From Microvelia longipes (taxonomy: Eukaryota > Arthropoda > Insecta > Hemiptera > Veliidae), in the NCBI GenBank assembly GCA_018340805.1, contig JACMZG010000008.1:14586989-14650988 (forward strand): DNA of 64,000 bases, written 5' to 3'. The notes under the pieces were generated by a model. The model searched no databases. It was given only the letters and a program-made list of their open reading frames with translations, and had not been told where the DNA came from. Shown here piece by piece: positions 1 through 11,639 of the stretch. A program made the position numbers and the translations under genes. The stretch's first letter is position 1. Every line of letters begins with the position of its first letter.

Positions 1-1019
1 GAAAGTAGGAAATTGGGTGCCTATTGTAGCACGTGGCTCCTGTCCATATACAATACACCGACAAAAGCTTCTTTAATCCATAAACAACTTCATTTACTGT
101 GAGCTTTAACAAACTTCTTTCTTTTCATTGGTTCTCTTCCAAAATTAAGAAAAAAAGAAGACCCTTAATAAAAAGAAGAAACTGCCAGAAAGAAAATAAA
201 GGGATAGATCTATAGCCCTTTAAACACAAACTTACAATGGACATCCAACGAGATTTAGAGATAACTTAACTGGAAATTGAACCTGCAAATCTATGTTTTA
301 GTATCTTATTTTAATTACCCTTCAGGTCTTTTATGTTTTAATTTTATCGCTACAACTTAAATTTTATGGGTTCAGTGTGTTATTGCAACCTCCATAACAT
401 TGTTTTAATTTGAATTGAAACAATCAACAACAACAATAACAAAATAAATTTACCATTTGAGTTAAATGTTTTTTTGGTGTCTTTTTTGTTAAAATCTTTT
501 GTGAAATTGTTTTGCCTGGTTGTTTTAAAAATCGAAATTCATCCGGTGACATGCTCATTAGGTTTTAATATTCAACATATAAGTAAGTAAGAACTGACTT
601 ACTTTAATACTTAAAGATAATATAATTTAACTACTTAGTTTAAGATGAAAGTAAGATAATATTATCTTCATAATATTATCTTAATATTATACTTACATTT
701 TAATTCCTCATCTCCTCTGACAGGAGGTAGCATTGAAATAAGAAACAAGTAAGGGATACCTCAGTTATTTTCCTTACTGGGTCGGTTTCGCTATGCTCGA
801 CCTTGAGAATAATCTAATTATCCAAAGTCTAGAATATTATGACTTCTGACTCCCTTTGCTTGACCTCTGAATGTCATTATTAACCCAACCTTACAAATGT
901 ACATTTGTGTCAAAATTTTCACTCGATCGGTCTACTTTTCGATTTTTATAAATTTTTAAAATGTTTCGATGACAGCAAATCAGGTTTACTCGGTCTAAAA
1001 TTTATATCTACCGTATAGC
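1..1019. other. AT-rich unique sequence, nothing recognised
   Basis: No open frame, RNA gene or clear repeat was seen. Short inverted AT stretches near 650-700 are what such composition gives by chance. Confidence 0.5.
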
Positions 1020-1235
1020 GCATAACAAATTCGTATAAATGATTTTTGTGTCAAGTTAAAACTCTACTATAAATATTGCAAGAGTTATACGTGACGCAGT
1101 TACACACACATACACATCCACGTACAAACAGACAGCATGATGAGAATTATTCAAAACCTTATAAAAGTGCATGAAACGGATAATTAAGATGGAATATCGG
1201 TTTCGGATTTTCATGGTGAAGAAAACAATGTTTTA
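1020..1235 (-). repeat. R1 family, old partial copy (core to tail)
   Basis: Read on the + strand, this has the diagnostic R1 order in reverse orientation: a 'TTTTTGTGTCAAGTT' block, an ACACACATACACA run, ACAGACAG, then 'GAAACGGATAATT' and 'ATCGGTTTCGGATTTT'. The same blocks in the same order occur at about 21.9-22.3, 23.4-23.6 and 39.7-40.0 kb. The hairpin end and the 5S-like part are missing, and divergence is high, so this is an old relic. Confidence 0.5.
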
Positions 1236-1250
1236 GCCATACACCGCCGG

Positions 1251-3532
1251 TAGTAGGCGAGATAAAGTAATAATGTGGTTTCTACTTTTTAATCAAATGT
1301 CTACATTTCAGTACCCAAATATCATATTTAAACATATATGCATTATTTATAATCAGGAGGACAAGCAAAGTCGATCACCTCTCTGCTGTAATTCGATCTT
1401 AGCGTAATTTCCTTTGCAAATTCTTTAAAGTACAATACGAGGAGAGCTACGTATTTATATAATATTTACTAATGGTATGAGGAAGGTTAGTTTGTTAGTT
1501 CAATATTTGGCTGTTTGTTTTAATAAAAATTAATTATCATTATCAAGAAGTACTTTATTTTGCTTTGGATAAGATTAATTTATCATGTTGGGATAAAAAT
1601 ATTTTTTTCAAAATACTAACTGTTGATATTACTGGAAAGTAAAAAAGTATAGTTCTTATTAATTTTTTATTTAACCTTTCATGTCCTACTAAAAAATAAG
1701 AGAAATTGACCAGAAAATTACTTCAAAAAGAAAAATACTGAGGGCCTATTTATGAATTATCTTCGGTCAGAGAAAATACACCACGGAAAAATATCAAGTT
1801 TTTCGAATGACCTGACTCAACCTTATATGGGAATACTATATGGGATTGTTTATGTATTTGTTAGTGTAAAGTACTATGTAGGGGTTTGATGATTTTCTCT
1901 TTGATAAAAAGAAAAGTGCTTGTGTTGTCACTGGCCCAACGTGACTTCTTTTTGGCAATTGCTTCCACGTTTTATATTCATTTCAGTGTCCTACGGATAT
2001 TTGCATTTGTTTTAAGAGAATAAAAAGATTTTTAACCTCTTTTATTCGTTAAGAGAGGTTTAATCTCAAATATTTTTTAACTTAACAACTTTTCTTGTAT
2101 TAAGATCTCAATTATTAACAAATAAGGATAAAAAGACAAAAATTACACCGAGTTCATGAATCATTAAAAAATCTGGAAGCATTTTTTCGACGTTTTCTGC
2201 TGTATTAAAGTTTTCTGTAGACTAAATGATATTATTTGTCGAGAAGAGACTGAGGTGACATAGTTTCCAAGGTGCAGTTGAAACTGGTTTTTCGATAGAC
2301 CTGCCTCAGAGTTCTCAGTCCTGAAACCCATTCAGAGGTTCTCGTGAGTCCTGTTTTGCACATTTCTCTATTTCATTTGATTTCTCACCTTGCTTTAAAA
2401 CTCTCACTAATTTTAATTTCTTGATTTAGATTTCATTAAAAATAAATGTACGTGGATCTGTACAAAGAATCAGAGAAAAATTTGGTATTTAAGTAATAAA
2501 ACCAAATTTCAGTATTTATCGAATTCTATATTACTTGATTTTGTGATGAGGCCATTTGATTGTTCAAAGAATTAGATAATACAACTCAACAAAACTTAGT
2601 GTAGCGGAAACTTGCAATCTTTCCCAGACAAACAGATAGTGATCGACCTAAATCAAGGTATATTGATCTGAAATGAACAGTCAAATTGAGATTGGATTGT
2701 GGTAAAAGGATCTCAAAAGTTTTTATTTTCGCATTTATTCTCTTACTTTATGTGGTATTTTATAAATTGAGAGTGATAATTAAACTAGAGATCAGTAAAG
2801 GGAGAGTGGCAAAGGGGTCAAGATAATAATTGCATTATATTCAGGTTCTAATGGGTGATTCATTAGTATTTGATGAATATTAGATGCAATGGATCTTAGA
2901 TACAATTCAAACTTCTTTATTGCTTTTTTTTAGTGGATTTACTGACGAGCTAAATTTATTTCCATTTGTCTAATGATAAAACTTTAAATCCCTGCTTCTG
3001 AATCCTTGTGCGTTACATTCGTGGGCGATTAGGTAATAAATAATTTAATTAATCTTATGTAATCATTACATAAGACGTTTATAATTATAAAGTTTAACTT
3101 CGATTAAGTGTGAAACATTTTAAGTTACAACTTAATTTCTTCGTCACCTTCATTTTAATTTAAACTTATGTCGTTTTAAAAAAATGTGAGACCATAGGGA
3201 AATAATACTTGTAATTTCTACTGAAGATATCTTTGTCTTAAAGACTTGTTTTGGGTTTGATTTGGTATAAATATAAATATCATTTTACATTCGATCTCTA
3301 GCATTTTGTTAGAAAGTTTGATTAATATCTTTGCTTTACATTCTATACGGCTTTTTCGATTTGCCCTTTTAAATTTAATAATAATTTGCATATTACGCTA
3401 AGTAAATGTTTGTATTTTTAAAAGAAAACTCTCGCTGTTACTAACTTTTTGTTAAGAATTTCTATAACACCTCTTGATGTGTTAAAGTCAAAGAGAAAGG
3501 GTCAATGTTGTAAGGTCAATATTAGCATTAAG
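1251..3532. other. AT-rich sequence, nothing recognised
   Basis: No coding, RNA or repeat signal could be supported. One short perfect inverted repeat, CTTATGTAAT-C-ATTACATAAG at 3053-3073, is present but isolated. Confidence 0.45.
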
Positions 3533-3733
3533 TTAGATGAGGTAATGAAATGTTTCTGGCTGATCAGCTACCGTTTCCTTTACAAGCCTCCAGGCTGTCT
3601 CACGATCAGTAAAAACACCCTTTAACGTCGTGAGGATCATGTACCGTTGTCACTTCTTTTACATCTCGACTTTCAACACGTCCTCTAATGTTCATTACTA
3701 CCAGGAATACGAATCCTTTCGAGTTTTTATTAA
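3533..3733 (-). pseudogene. Possible decayed coding fragment in two overlapping frames
   Basis: This patch is less AT-rich than its surroundings. On the minus strand one frame is open from about 3733 to a stop at 3606-3608. A second frame, with an ATG at 3638-3640, is open to a stop at 3533-3535 (35 codons). The two frames overlap by some 30 bases across a T-run, as expected if one reading frame had been broken by a single-base slip. Neither peptide resembles a family I know. Chance is a real alternative because both pieces are short. No splice sites or start context strengthen the call. Confidence 0.15.
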
Positions 3734-5519
3734 AATAATTTTAGTTGATAGCATGCATTAGTTGTTGGTTTCTCAGCTTGAGTTGATTATTTTTAACAGT
3801 TTAAGCGTGATATTGACTCTCTCTTGCTGACCCATTAAAATGCAGATTTAACTGAAGAAACGCTTACTGTTAATCAAATAATGAATAATTTTCAATCATT
3901 ACTTGAACAATTCTTCAATGATAACCTGAAAACTAGACTTCAAAACTTCTCATTTTAATTTGTTATTAAATTTATACTATTAAAGTTATTAGATATTAAT
4001 GCCGGTAAGACCAATTCTTGTAGGAAATTGTATAATTAAATCCTTGTAGAAAAAGGTTCTAATCGGGGCTGTTTAATTGTTTAAACTTAAAACAAAGACA
4101 TTATTGACTGTACTAATTAAAAGTCATGATTTTATGATTAGATCACTGATCCCAATAAATTAAGGTAAAAAATTGATTAAAATTGATTAAGGTAAAATTA
4201 AGGGTTGAGTATTGATTATGATTTGTAGTAAAATATATAAACTATATTTAATATTTACTATAAATATTAAAAAATTAATTAATTATTAAAATTATTATTA
4301 AAAAAATATTAAATTAAGTAATATTAAAAATAATATTAAATACTAAAAATATTATAATATTTATAATTTGTTCTATTTTTTAACCTCTAGCTCAAAATCT
4401 AGAAAGGTTAAAATAAGCCACATAACGCTAGTAATATCTCTTTTTAATTGTTGAACAAAAAACTTTATTTATAAAATATACATATATATAACCATGTATT
4501 TAAATATAATAAATAAAGTATATTTTATTATGTATTTTAAAAAACTGCAGAATGCGTTTATGATTAGATTTTTTTTAGAAAAAGTGTTTCTATGCATGAT
4601 ATAAAAAATTGGAAGACGCTAGTCTTAGCATAATTTGTCGAGCATGTGTAAAAAAATTTAAGTTTTATGATAAGTAGTTACAGATAAATTTGGGAAATAA
4701 AAAAAAGAGATACGTGAAGCACAGCTTTATACTGATCATTGTTTCGGACCATAGGAATTTGAAAATGATTGAAGACTGTTTTCAGAAATGTTTATCAATA
4801 GGCCTTTGGGGACAACGAGGGTTAAAAAGGAGAAGTGTGGGGTTTTAGCTCTATTTGAAAATTTGGAGTTGTACCATATCCAAAATTCTTCTGCTATGTT
4901 TCAGCATCAGTGGTTTAATTTTAACCATCAGTGGTCATAATCCACGAAGATTTTGCTGAATTCTTATAAGAGCTTTATTTATTTTTCTACACAAATAGAG
5001 CTTTTTTAATTTAATAAACTTATCAATTAAAATATTTATAAAAATATTTAAGTACTTTATTCCATAGATTAATTGCTGTTTTGTATAGTTGACATAACTA
5101 ACAGATGTTCAATTAACTAACAAATAAAAAGTCCAATTAGAGCTCACGAAAGTGAACAAACATTGTATTGTTTGAGACCTGATCGGTCATCTTACTTCGT
5201 AGTATAAAAACATCTTAATGAAAGTAATCATAATAGTATAGTGAAAGTACTCGGTCAAAAAAAGATGCCGTAATCAATGTCTTAGTTTAATTTCTTTGAG
5301 CTTTATTCCCTCCTTTTTCTGATTTGGAAAATCTCTAATAAAGCCGGCTATTAGGTCCACTTTGTTTATTACAGATAGATGATGAAACGCTATTTTAAAA
5401 AGAAATTTTTATGTTTCCAATCTTTGTACGTAAAAGGTCAGCAATCGATCTTTCAAGAATGAAGATGACTTTTTATACAAATAATGTAATATTGTCAATG
5501 TAGATCATTGAAAACGAAG
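3734..5519. other. AT-rich sequence with low-complexity core
   Basis: No gene or clear interspersed repeat was found. About 4205-4375 is almost pure A/T, made of irregular ATTAAA/AATATT words, and is low-complexity rather than a regular microsatellite. Confidence 0.45.
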
Positions 5520-5720
5520 GGACTTGGCCTGTTGCGCTCCCCGGCCTTGCCACTACGTCGCGTCGGCGCTTGGGGCCGCTTCTCGGCCAGCCGCTTTGTG
5601 ATCACATGGTTTGTTGTCCTATAACAGTTTGTGATATAATTAGTTTAAAAAAGTACCATACTGCCACAATATAACGAATTTTTAAATGTATTACGTTTTA
5701 TATGTCAATCGGAAAAGCCA
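5520..5720 (-). repeat. R2 family, GC-rich module
   Basis: A sharp GC-rich island (about 5525-5610, CCGGCCTTGCC...GGGGCCGCTTCTCGGCC) sits in AT-rich DNA. It is followed by CACATGG, TACCATACTGCCACAATATAACGAATTT and TATGTCAATC. Reverse-complemented, this matches the block order at 11.0-11.3, 54.2-54.5 and 56.46-56.70 kb: TTCGCTTATATCGTGGCAGTATG, AACCATGTGG, then a GC-rich GAAGCGG module ending near GGCCTC. It abuts the R2 core on its right, as at 56 and 61 kb. Confidence 0.6.
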
Positions 5721-6009
5721 GAACCAATACTAATAATAAAAAATAACATCGTACATTACCATACATAGCTGTACATGAGTGAAAAATTTCAGCTTACCTA
5801 AACATTTTTGAAATTAAGTGATTTCTAAAAAATTTTACCAAGTCATCATTGAGGTTTAATGGGGTCATTAATTGACGTCACACAAACTTCTAAAACAATA
5901 GGGTTCCGCACATTAACAAGGTTGAGTGTTGTTTTATTTGACCCGAGAAAGCGTTCGAAAGTATTCCTGGAAACAAAAATCTCGTACATACACACATAAA
6001 TACATCCAT
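5721..6009 (+). repeat. R2 family, core arm leading into (AT)n
   Basis: This continues the element to the left. It contains 'GGTTTAATGGGGTCATTAATTGACGTCACAC' in degenerate form, with the CRE-like TGACGTCA, then 'AGGGTTCCGCACATTAACAAGG' and 'GAGAAAGCGTTCGAAAGT', and runs straight into the AT tract. The same block series, in the same order and also ending in (AT)n, is seen at 50.55-50.74 kb and, reversed, at 56.0-56.3 kb. Confidence 0.55.
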
Positions 6010-6019
6010 ATAATATATA

Positions 6020-6082
<63 letters not shown>

Positions 6083-6090
6083 TAATATAT
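6010..6090. repeat. (AT)n microsatellite
   Basis: Almost uninterrupted AT dinucleotides with a few TAAT interruptions, at the outer edge of an R2 copy. Short AT-made open frames over it are composition artefacts. Confidence 0.95.
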
Positions 6091-6145
6091 TCGATTCGGC
6101 ACCGGAGGTCCGGGGTTCGCAGCCCGGGCTATGCTCTAAGATTTT
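6091..6145 (+). repeat. tRNA-like box B segment (SINE fragment)
   Basis: GGAGGTCCGGGGTTCGCAG followed by CCCGGGC resembles the T-arm end of a tRNA. The box B-like GGTTCGCAGCC departs from the consensus GGTTCRANNCC at one position. There is no matching box A or acceptor stem in the adjacent AT tract, so this is a SINE remnant rather than a tRNA gene. Confidence 0.4.
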
Positions 6146-6196
6146 ATGAATTAGTATTTGTATTAAAATATTTCGCCAACTTTAATTAATTCTTAG

Positions 6197-6273
6197 AGTG
6201 TAGCAGATGCAACCCACCTGAGTGGTTCCGCGGTGAATACCCTGATTGGCCGAAAGGCCCCTAAAACGGCATT
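6197..6273 (+). repeat. Family G retroposon-like 3' end, copy 1
   Basis: The block GATGCAACCCACC...GTGGTTCCGCGG...CTGATTGGCCGAAAGGCCC...ACGGCA recurs at 12200-12262 with the same order. Both copies end at the same point (CGGCA), and each is followed by a different simple A/T tail (AT dinucleotides here, ATT there). That is the pattern of a retroposon tail. A small stem, GGCCGAAAGGCC, sits near the end. Confidence 0.5.
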
Positions 6274-6303
6274 TATATTATATTATATATATATATTATA
6301 TAT

Positions 6304-6378
<75 letters not shown>

Positions 6379-6385
6379 GTATATT
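6274..6385. repeat. (AT)n microsatellite
   Basis: A long AT dinucleotide tract directly follows the conserved end of family G, so it may have grown from that element's tail. Confidence 0.95.
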
Positions 6386-6889
6386 CTTTATCAGTGAGTC
6401 CTTCTCTTCCTTTTATTTAAAAAGTCGTTAAACATTATATGATGTAAATTATAATGTACTTTTGTTCTTTATTGTTATTTAGTTATTTAAAGGACAATAT
6501 AGTATATTGTATATATACAATATGTATAAATATATACCTTTATAATATCCCCAGATTCCCGTTTCACCATTTATTTGTAATAATAACATTTATACTATTA
6601 TTCTTTAACACAATTTAATTGATCAACATTCCATTTTAGCTTAATTTTTTGTGTGTATTGACTTGTAAATAAGTGGTGTTATTAATGCACTTGTCTTGGA
6701 TAGAAATTTTTTATAACGAGATATTATAACTTAAATACTCCCGCTGACACCAATTAATATTAATGAAAGTTATTAGAGGTTTTATCGTCTTATTAATGTT
6801 AAATTAATGAGGATGCACAGGACATATATATTAAAATTGATTGTGTCAGATAGATCTATATTTAAATAAAATAAACTGCGTTTCTATGT
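6386..6889. other. AT-rich sequence, nothing recognised
   Basis: No supported feature. A small AT inverted repeat near 6500-6530 is probably compositional. Confidence 0.45.
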
Positions 6890-7065
6890 TACTCGGGATC
6901 ATTTTAAAGAACCTCGCGCTTATGCCTCTACGCGGTGGCGTTGCCTCTCTGTTGCGCTTGTATAAGTAGTTTTGTAACTGGCCTACTGCAGTGATATTAG
7001 TTTCCAAATGTGTTAGTCGAAAAACTTAACTTGTTTACATCAAGTTATATATGTCAAACAATAAA
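6890..7065 (-). repeat. R2 family, GC-rich module, diverged copy
   Basis: A GC-rich patch (CCTCGCGCTTATGCCTCTACGCGG...GCCTCTCTGTTGCGC) is followed by a purine/pyrimidine pattern and 'TTTACATCAAG...TATGTCAAACAATA'. This resembles the reverse complement of the 11.0-11.3 kb copy. Divergence is considerable. Confidence 0.4.
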
Positions 7066-8734
7066 GTCCTAACTAATGCTGATTAAGTTTGTTTATGCTC
7101 TTATAAACAAAGTTATGCAAGTACGTGAAAAAACAGTTGTAAACTTAATTTTATAAGTCGACTATACAAGCTTTTAAGCTACCCGGATTAACTCTTCTTC
7201 AATTCACCTCTTCTTCTCCAAGCTCTGATGATGGCCCCTTGGCTCCAAAGTAAGTGTAAATAAAGTTCATCGACTATAATATTATAACAAATAATAGCAG
7301 CACGGACAACACAAAAACACTTTTCTCTTGTCTGTATGCGAGGTTTTTTTACGCCGTTTTACTAAAATTGAAACAACAGTAAATACCTATATAAGCTTTT
7401 AAAATTTCCATTAAGCTTACACCTATTAGTAAAGAAATTTAAGTGTGAAGAGGCAATATCGCGATTAAATCCATTTTTGAGAAACATTTCTTTTTAATAA
7501 AATAAACCAAACGAAGTTTGTATATAATTTGATTCACATAGTACGATGACATGAGTACGCCCTTTATTTTTTAACTTTGATCATGTGGCCTGTCTAGTTT
7601 GTCTTCACCCCTATATATTTTATATACATGCAATCAATATGAACAGACTCAATGTATAGAGGGGTTGCCCTAGGTCGGACTATTATAGGGTGCAAATCTA
7701 TGAATAGAGGTGAGGGGAGACATAGAGTAAACCACAGACATATGATAAGAGAAAATTACTCCAAGGAAAACTATTTACAAGTGCAATAGTAATGTTTTCT
7801 TCATATCCTTTATTTCCACCTGGCTGAGTTATTTAATAGATAAGGTCTTTTGTCCGAGACTTCTGTATTAAGTGGGAAAGATTTTAGAAAGAGGGAATAT
7901 ACCTACGAATTTCACGAGTGCATTGGTCTAAGAATTCTTTTGATATCATTTTATTACTTTCTTCATTGATTGACTCGGCTTTCTGGAATCCTTTTCTAAA
8001 TTATCAGCGATAAGTGGTGGGAAGGATATACAAAGACCTAAATAACTGTCTATGTATGTTATCTTTGTGTTTGATAGCAACTGGTGTTTTCCCTAAATTA
8101 CGGATCTATATAGTTATAATTTAAGTTTACTTTTTAACATTTTCTAGATAAATTTAATGCTGTAAGGCATTATATATTAAGGTATCTATTGCGTTTTTGT
8201 CGAACTGATTTAACTGGTGATATTATTTTCTGGTTTGTTTGCCTGATAGTTATAAAAACACAACTTTTATTTACTTGTTATATTTTTATTGATACTATAA
8301 GTGTTACATGTCAATTAGTCTCGGATTAATGTTGTGAATAGGGAGTGTGAATCGATTGTTTTGTCACGTCTAGATCATGTCTGGTATGAGGCATCACTCT
8401 AGATGTCACTTTCTCGCCCTTACATCTTACTAATAGACGTATCTCCTTTTACTTTTCATTTTTTGTTAAAAAGAACTATTATTCTTTAACATTTTTTTCC
8501 ATTTTTCAATTTCACTTTTAAAGTAAACAAGTTGTTAGTAGGTCACTAAGTGTTTGTCGTCAGCTTGATGTGATTTACTTAAGTGATAATTTTATACACC
8601 ATTAAAGCAGTTGAGAATAAAAATAATGTTGGGTGGTCTACTCGAGTTCTTAGTTATAGAATGTGGTCGTCATAACTTCTAACCAGTCCAGAGAAACTTG
8701 GTAAATTTAGTTTTATCTGTGACTTGACCAGACT
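7066..8734. other. AT-rich sequence, nothing recognised
   Basis: No open frame over 60 codons, RNA gene or shared repeat was recognised here. Confidence 0.45.
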
Positions 8735-8783
8735 TGAAACGCATGCGTTTCATAGACATAGAAGTAACTTTAGTTGGCGCCAA
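8735..8783. promoter_or_regulatory. Paired palindromes: NRF1-like and E2F-like sites
   Basis: TGAAACGCATGCGTTTCA (8735-8752) is a perfect 18-bp palindrome with a GCATGCG centre like the NRF1 half-site. TTGGCGCCAA (8774-8783), followed by A, is a perfect palindrome that contains TTTGGCGC on the minus strand, an E2F consensus. They lie 21 bases apart. Two such palindromes so close in AT-rich DNA suggest a proximal promoter or enhancer. No transcript start or exon was found beside them, so the role is inferred only. Confidence 0.3.
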
Positions 8784-10916
8784 ATCGATTGTACTTTCCT
8801 GACCTCAGAACATAACTGTATATTAAAAGCGAGAAAAGACGTGGTTTTATTATTAGTCGAGTTAAGTGCATAGTGCATCTAACAAAGTTCAATAAAACAG
8901 ATCCCAGATTTGATTATGTATGAATGTTGGTATATTGTTGGCATTACTCTGGTACACAATATATTGTTTGGTATTTTTTACCATTAGTATATTAATTTTC
9001 ATGTACCTTATTTCTAAATTTTTGGTTAAGAATTATGCTTAGAATATTAGTATTCGCGATCCTTCCCTGCCTTTAAAATACACATTCCTAGATTATAAGT
9101 AAAAAATATTAATTGTCTACTCCTGACCCATTTTATTATTTGTTGACTTCACAATAATTTTATCTGTTGATCTTCCATTATTCCATCCAATTTAGTAGTG
9201 TCATGATGCCTGTTTTAAACCCTTTCGACCCATGCGAACGTTATACTTCCGATACCAAAATCTAGATTTAGCAGATTTCAGGATCCTAAAACAAATATGG
9301 CCTAAATAAGAGTTCGTGACAGCTCACAGCAGGTTTGATGGACCGCCAAAAGAAACATTTTTCGTTTTTAAAAGAATAATTTTGCGCAGAAGCTGGCCAA
9401 GAACTGACAAATAAATAAACAAGGGGGGCTTTGTGCAACTGGTGTCGCTTTGTACAGCCAGTTTTCAATAAATTGCGAACCTGCCAAACGTGTTCATATT
9501 TATTTGATTCGACGCATTTTGTCAAAATTAAGAATAAATAGATATTAGCACTGGACTATATATTTCAAACACACCACCCCGACTAACATTGCTTCTAATA
9601 AAGCTATCGCCAAAAGTTAGTATTCACCCCTACTGAGGTTGACTACCAGTTCCTTTTATAACCCAATATTTGTTTGGCAATCTTCTTCCTACTATAGCAA
9701 TCAGATTCCCCGAGTGTGTTTTTGTGTGATAACTTTTGAATTAAAAATTGGAGCATACCATAATATGGTTTAATATAGAAACTACACTATTTTCTTAACT
9801 ATTCGATACCATACTTAATCTCGCTTATGCTCCTGGTAGTCGACTTTTTGCATTCATATCATGGTTTACTTTAATTCGAAATTAAAAAGTTATCGTAGAA
9901 AAACACTTCGACAATCTGGTCGTTATACTAAGAAAACGATTGCCAACGAAATAATTGTTAATTTAAGCTCCTGATAGTCGACTTAGTGGGTTTAGAGACT
10001 AATTTTTTGGCGGTAGCTTCATTAGAAGAGTTAGTAGGGATAAATGGTTAAAACTGAGCGTATATAGTGTTTCTAGTAATTCCTACGCCTTTTGGTTTAG
10101 GACTTTTTACGCTGATATAACACTACTATAAATATCTAAAATTTCATAATCATTCTTTTCTTAACTGCAATTAATTCAATTATTTTTTACTTCACTCGTG
10201 TTCTTATTAGCTAATGAAAAACAGCATTTTTATTGTTCAATTTTTAACCGAAGTATTAAGTCCTTTAGAACTTTTATTGCTTCACTGCTCAAGATTCATT
10301 GTGGCATCCTAAAAGAGAAATTCCAGATTTTAGTGCTGACACCAAAAAAACATTTTAATATGTCAGGGTCACCTAATCAAATCAAAACCAAAAAAAATCT
10401 ATTCTTATAATTTTTCTTTTATTGTAATAATTGTTCTTTTTCTAATCTCATTGACACGATTTTGTTAGGATTTCGATTTATTATTGAACTTTTTTCTGTA
10501 TTTATTGTCTGGTTTTTTGGTTTTTATTTAATATAATAGGTTTATATTAGGAAATGAAATGTTATTAAAGTTAAATGTCATTTGAAAGTTTGATTAATTA
10601 TGTCCATAAAAAGGGTTTTATTTAATGGCTTAAATACTAATACGTCATAAGTACGGCCACGGCCTCGCACAACATGATATATTCAGATGGGTAACAATTT
10701 AGCTATATTTGTTACATAAACGTATTTTCTCATGTAGCCAAATAATGTTTTTGGGAAAAAACATAATTAAATTTAAATAAATAGTTTATTCCTATAAAGT
10801 GAAAAATGTATAACGCAACCATTGTGTTGGCTATATGCGCAAGTCGATGAAACAGAGTGATTTGGCTAGAATTTTATTTATCATCATTCTATTCTATGTA
10901 TGTTTGTATTATATGT
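8784..10916. other. AT-rich sequence, nothing firmly recognised
   Basis: A 79-codon minus-strand open frame at 9286-9525 lies in slightly less AT-rich DNA. Its product has no motif I recognise and no supporting context, so it is not called. The rest shows no supported feature. Confidence 0.4.
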
Positions 10917-10937
10917 TATATATATATATATATATAT

Positions 10938-11000
<63 letters not shown>
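10917..11000. repeat. (AT)n microsatellite
   Basis: AT dinucleotides with regular TAAT interruptions, ending just before an R2 module. Confidence 0.95.
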
Positions 11001-11005
<5 letters not shown>

Positions 11006-11019
11006 AAGGCATGTAAAAA

Positions 11020-11275
11020 AAATAATAATTTTTTTTTTTAGTGATGTTTATTGTTTATTGACATATTGTTATGTCAAACAAAACAATATGTCATTAATTG
11101 ACCAGATGTAAACGAATCAAGTTTTCACAAATAATTTGAAAATTCGCTTATGTCGTGGCAGTATGTCACTATATAAACCAGTAATATGGCGAACAGATAA
11201 AGTAGTAACCATGTACTTTATGTAATATGACGTCGCGGAACGGCAAAGAGGCCGACGGCCTCTAATATTTTCAGA
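11020..11275 (+). repeat. R2 family, GC-rich module copy
   Basis: Blocks in order: ATTGACATAT..., AAAATTCGCTTATGTCGTGG, CAGTATGTCACTATATAA, ACCATGTACTT, then the GC-rich GACGTCGCGGAACGGC and the inverted pair GAGGCCGACGGCCTC. The order matches the copies at 54.2 and 56.5 kb. Confidence 0.6.
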
Positions 11276-11339
11276 TAGCTGCGTTGTGAAGTTATATAGG
11301 AATAAAGAAATAACCAGTCTTCAAAATTAAAAGGTTTAT

Positions 11340-11392
11340 TTAAGAGCCACCTTTCGACTATTTCTAGCCATCTTGAGTCATGCTTGGAGTGT
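11340..11392 (-). repeat. GATGGCT...GTCGAAAG hairpin motif
   Basis: On the minus strand: CAAGATGGCTAGAAATAGTCGAAAGGTGGCTCTTAAATAAACC. Similar arrangements (GATGGC, a short stem, GCCGAAA) occur at 42190-42225 (+) and 55640-55715 (-), and more weakly at 47246-47275 (+). I take this as a shared repeat fragment and do not assign a class. Confidence 0.35.
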
Positions 11393-11556
11393 TAAGAAGG
11401 TAGATGTAGTCCTTTAAAAGTCTGTAATGCACAGACAAACCTAAAGGTCTGCATGTGAATTACAGTTCATTGTTTAGGAAAAGTTCTGCACTATTTTGAT
11501 TTTTAAGTGCATAATATTCTTTTGGGTTAAATATATTTACTTTTTTATTGTTTTAG

Positions 11557-11622
11557 ATACGAAGTTGCGATATTCAACAGTTCTTCTTTGCCGATGACAT
11601 CCTTTTGGTTAAAAGGTATTGA
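11557..11622 (+). pseudogene. Reverse-transcriptase-like relic (FADD box)
   Basis: Translating from 11557 gives IRSCDIQQFFFADDILLVKR, followed by Y and a stop at 11620-11622. The FADD signature with flanking hydrophobics (FFFADDILLV) is the pattern of the catalytic motif C of reverse transcriptases, where the two aspartates bind metal. Only about 21 codons remain. No RT motifs upstream were found, and the sequence just before is a T-rich stretch ending in AG. If real, this is a dead retroelement scrap. The short length means chance cannot be excluded. Confidence 0.35.
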
Positions 11623-11639
11623 ATCTGAATTATTATTTG

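Noticed and set aside
3053..3073. 21-base perfect hairpin
   Set aside because: Isolated and AT-rich; such hairpins are expected by chance in 64 kb of this composition.
5926..6431. Open frames of 87 and 61 codons rich in Ile-Tyr repeats
   Set aside because: They are translations of (AT)n microsatellites. The same holds for frames at 14281, 15119, 15258, 17822, 19617, 50576 and 56063.
9286..9525. 79-codon minus frame in a slightly less AT-rich patch
   Set aside because: Cys/His content suggested a zinc-finger fragment at first, but spacing fits no finger type.
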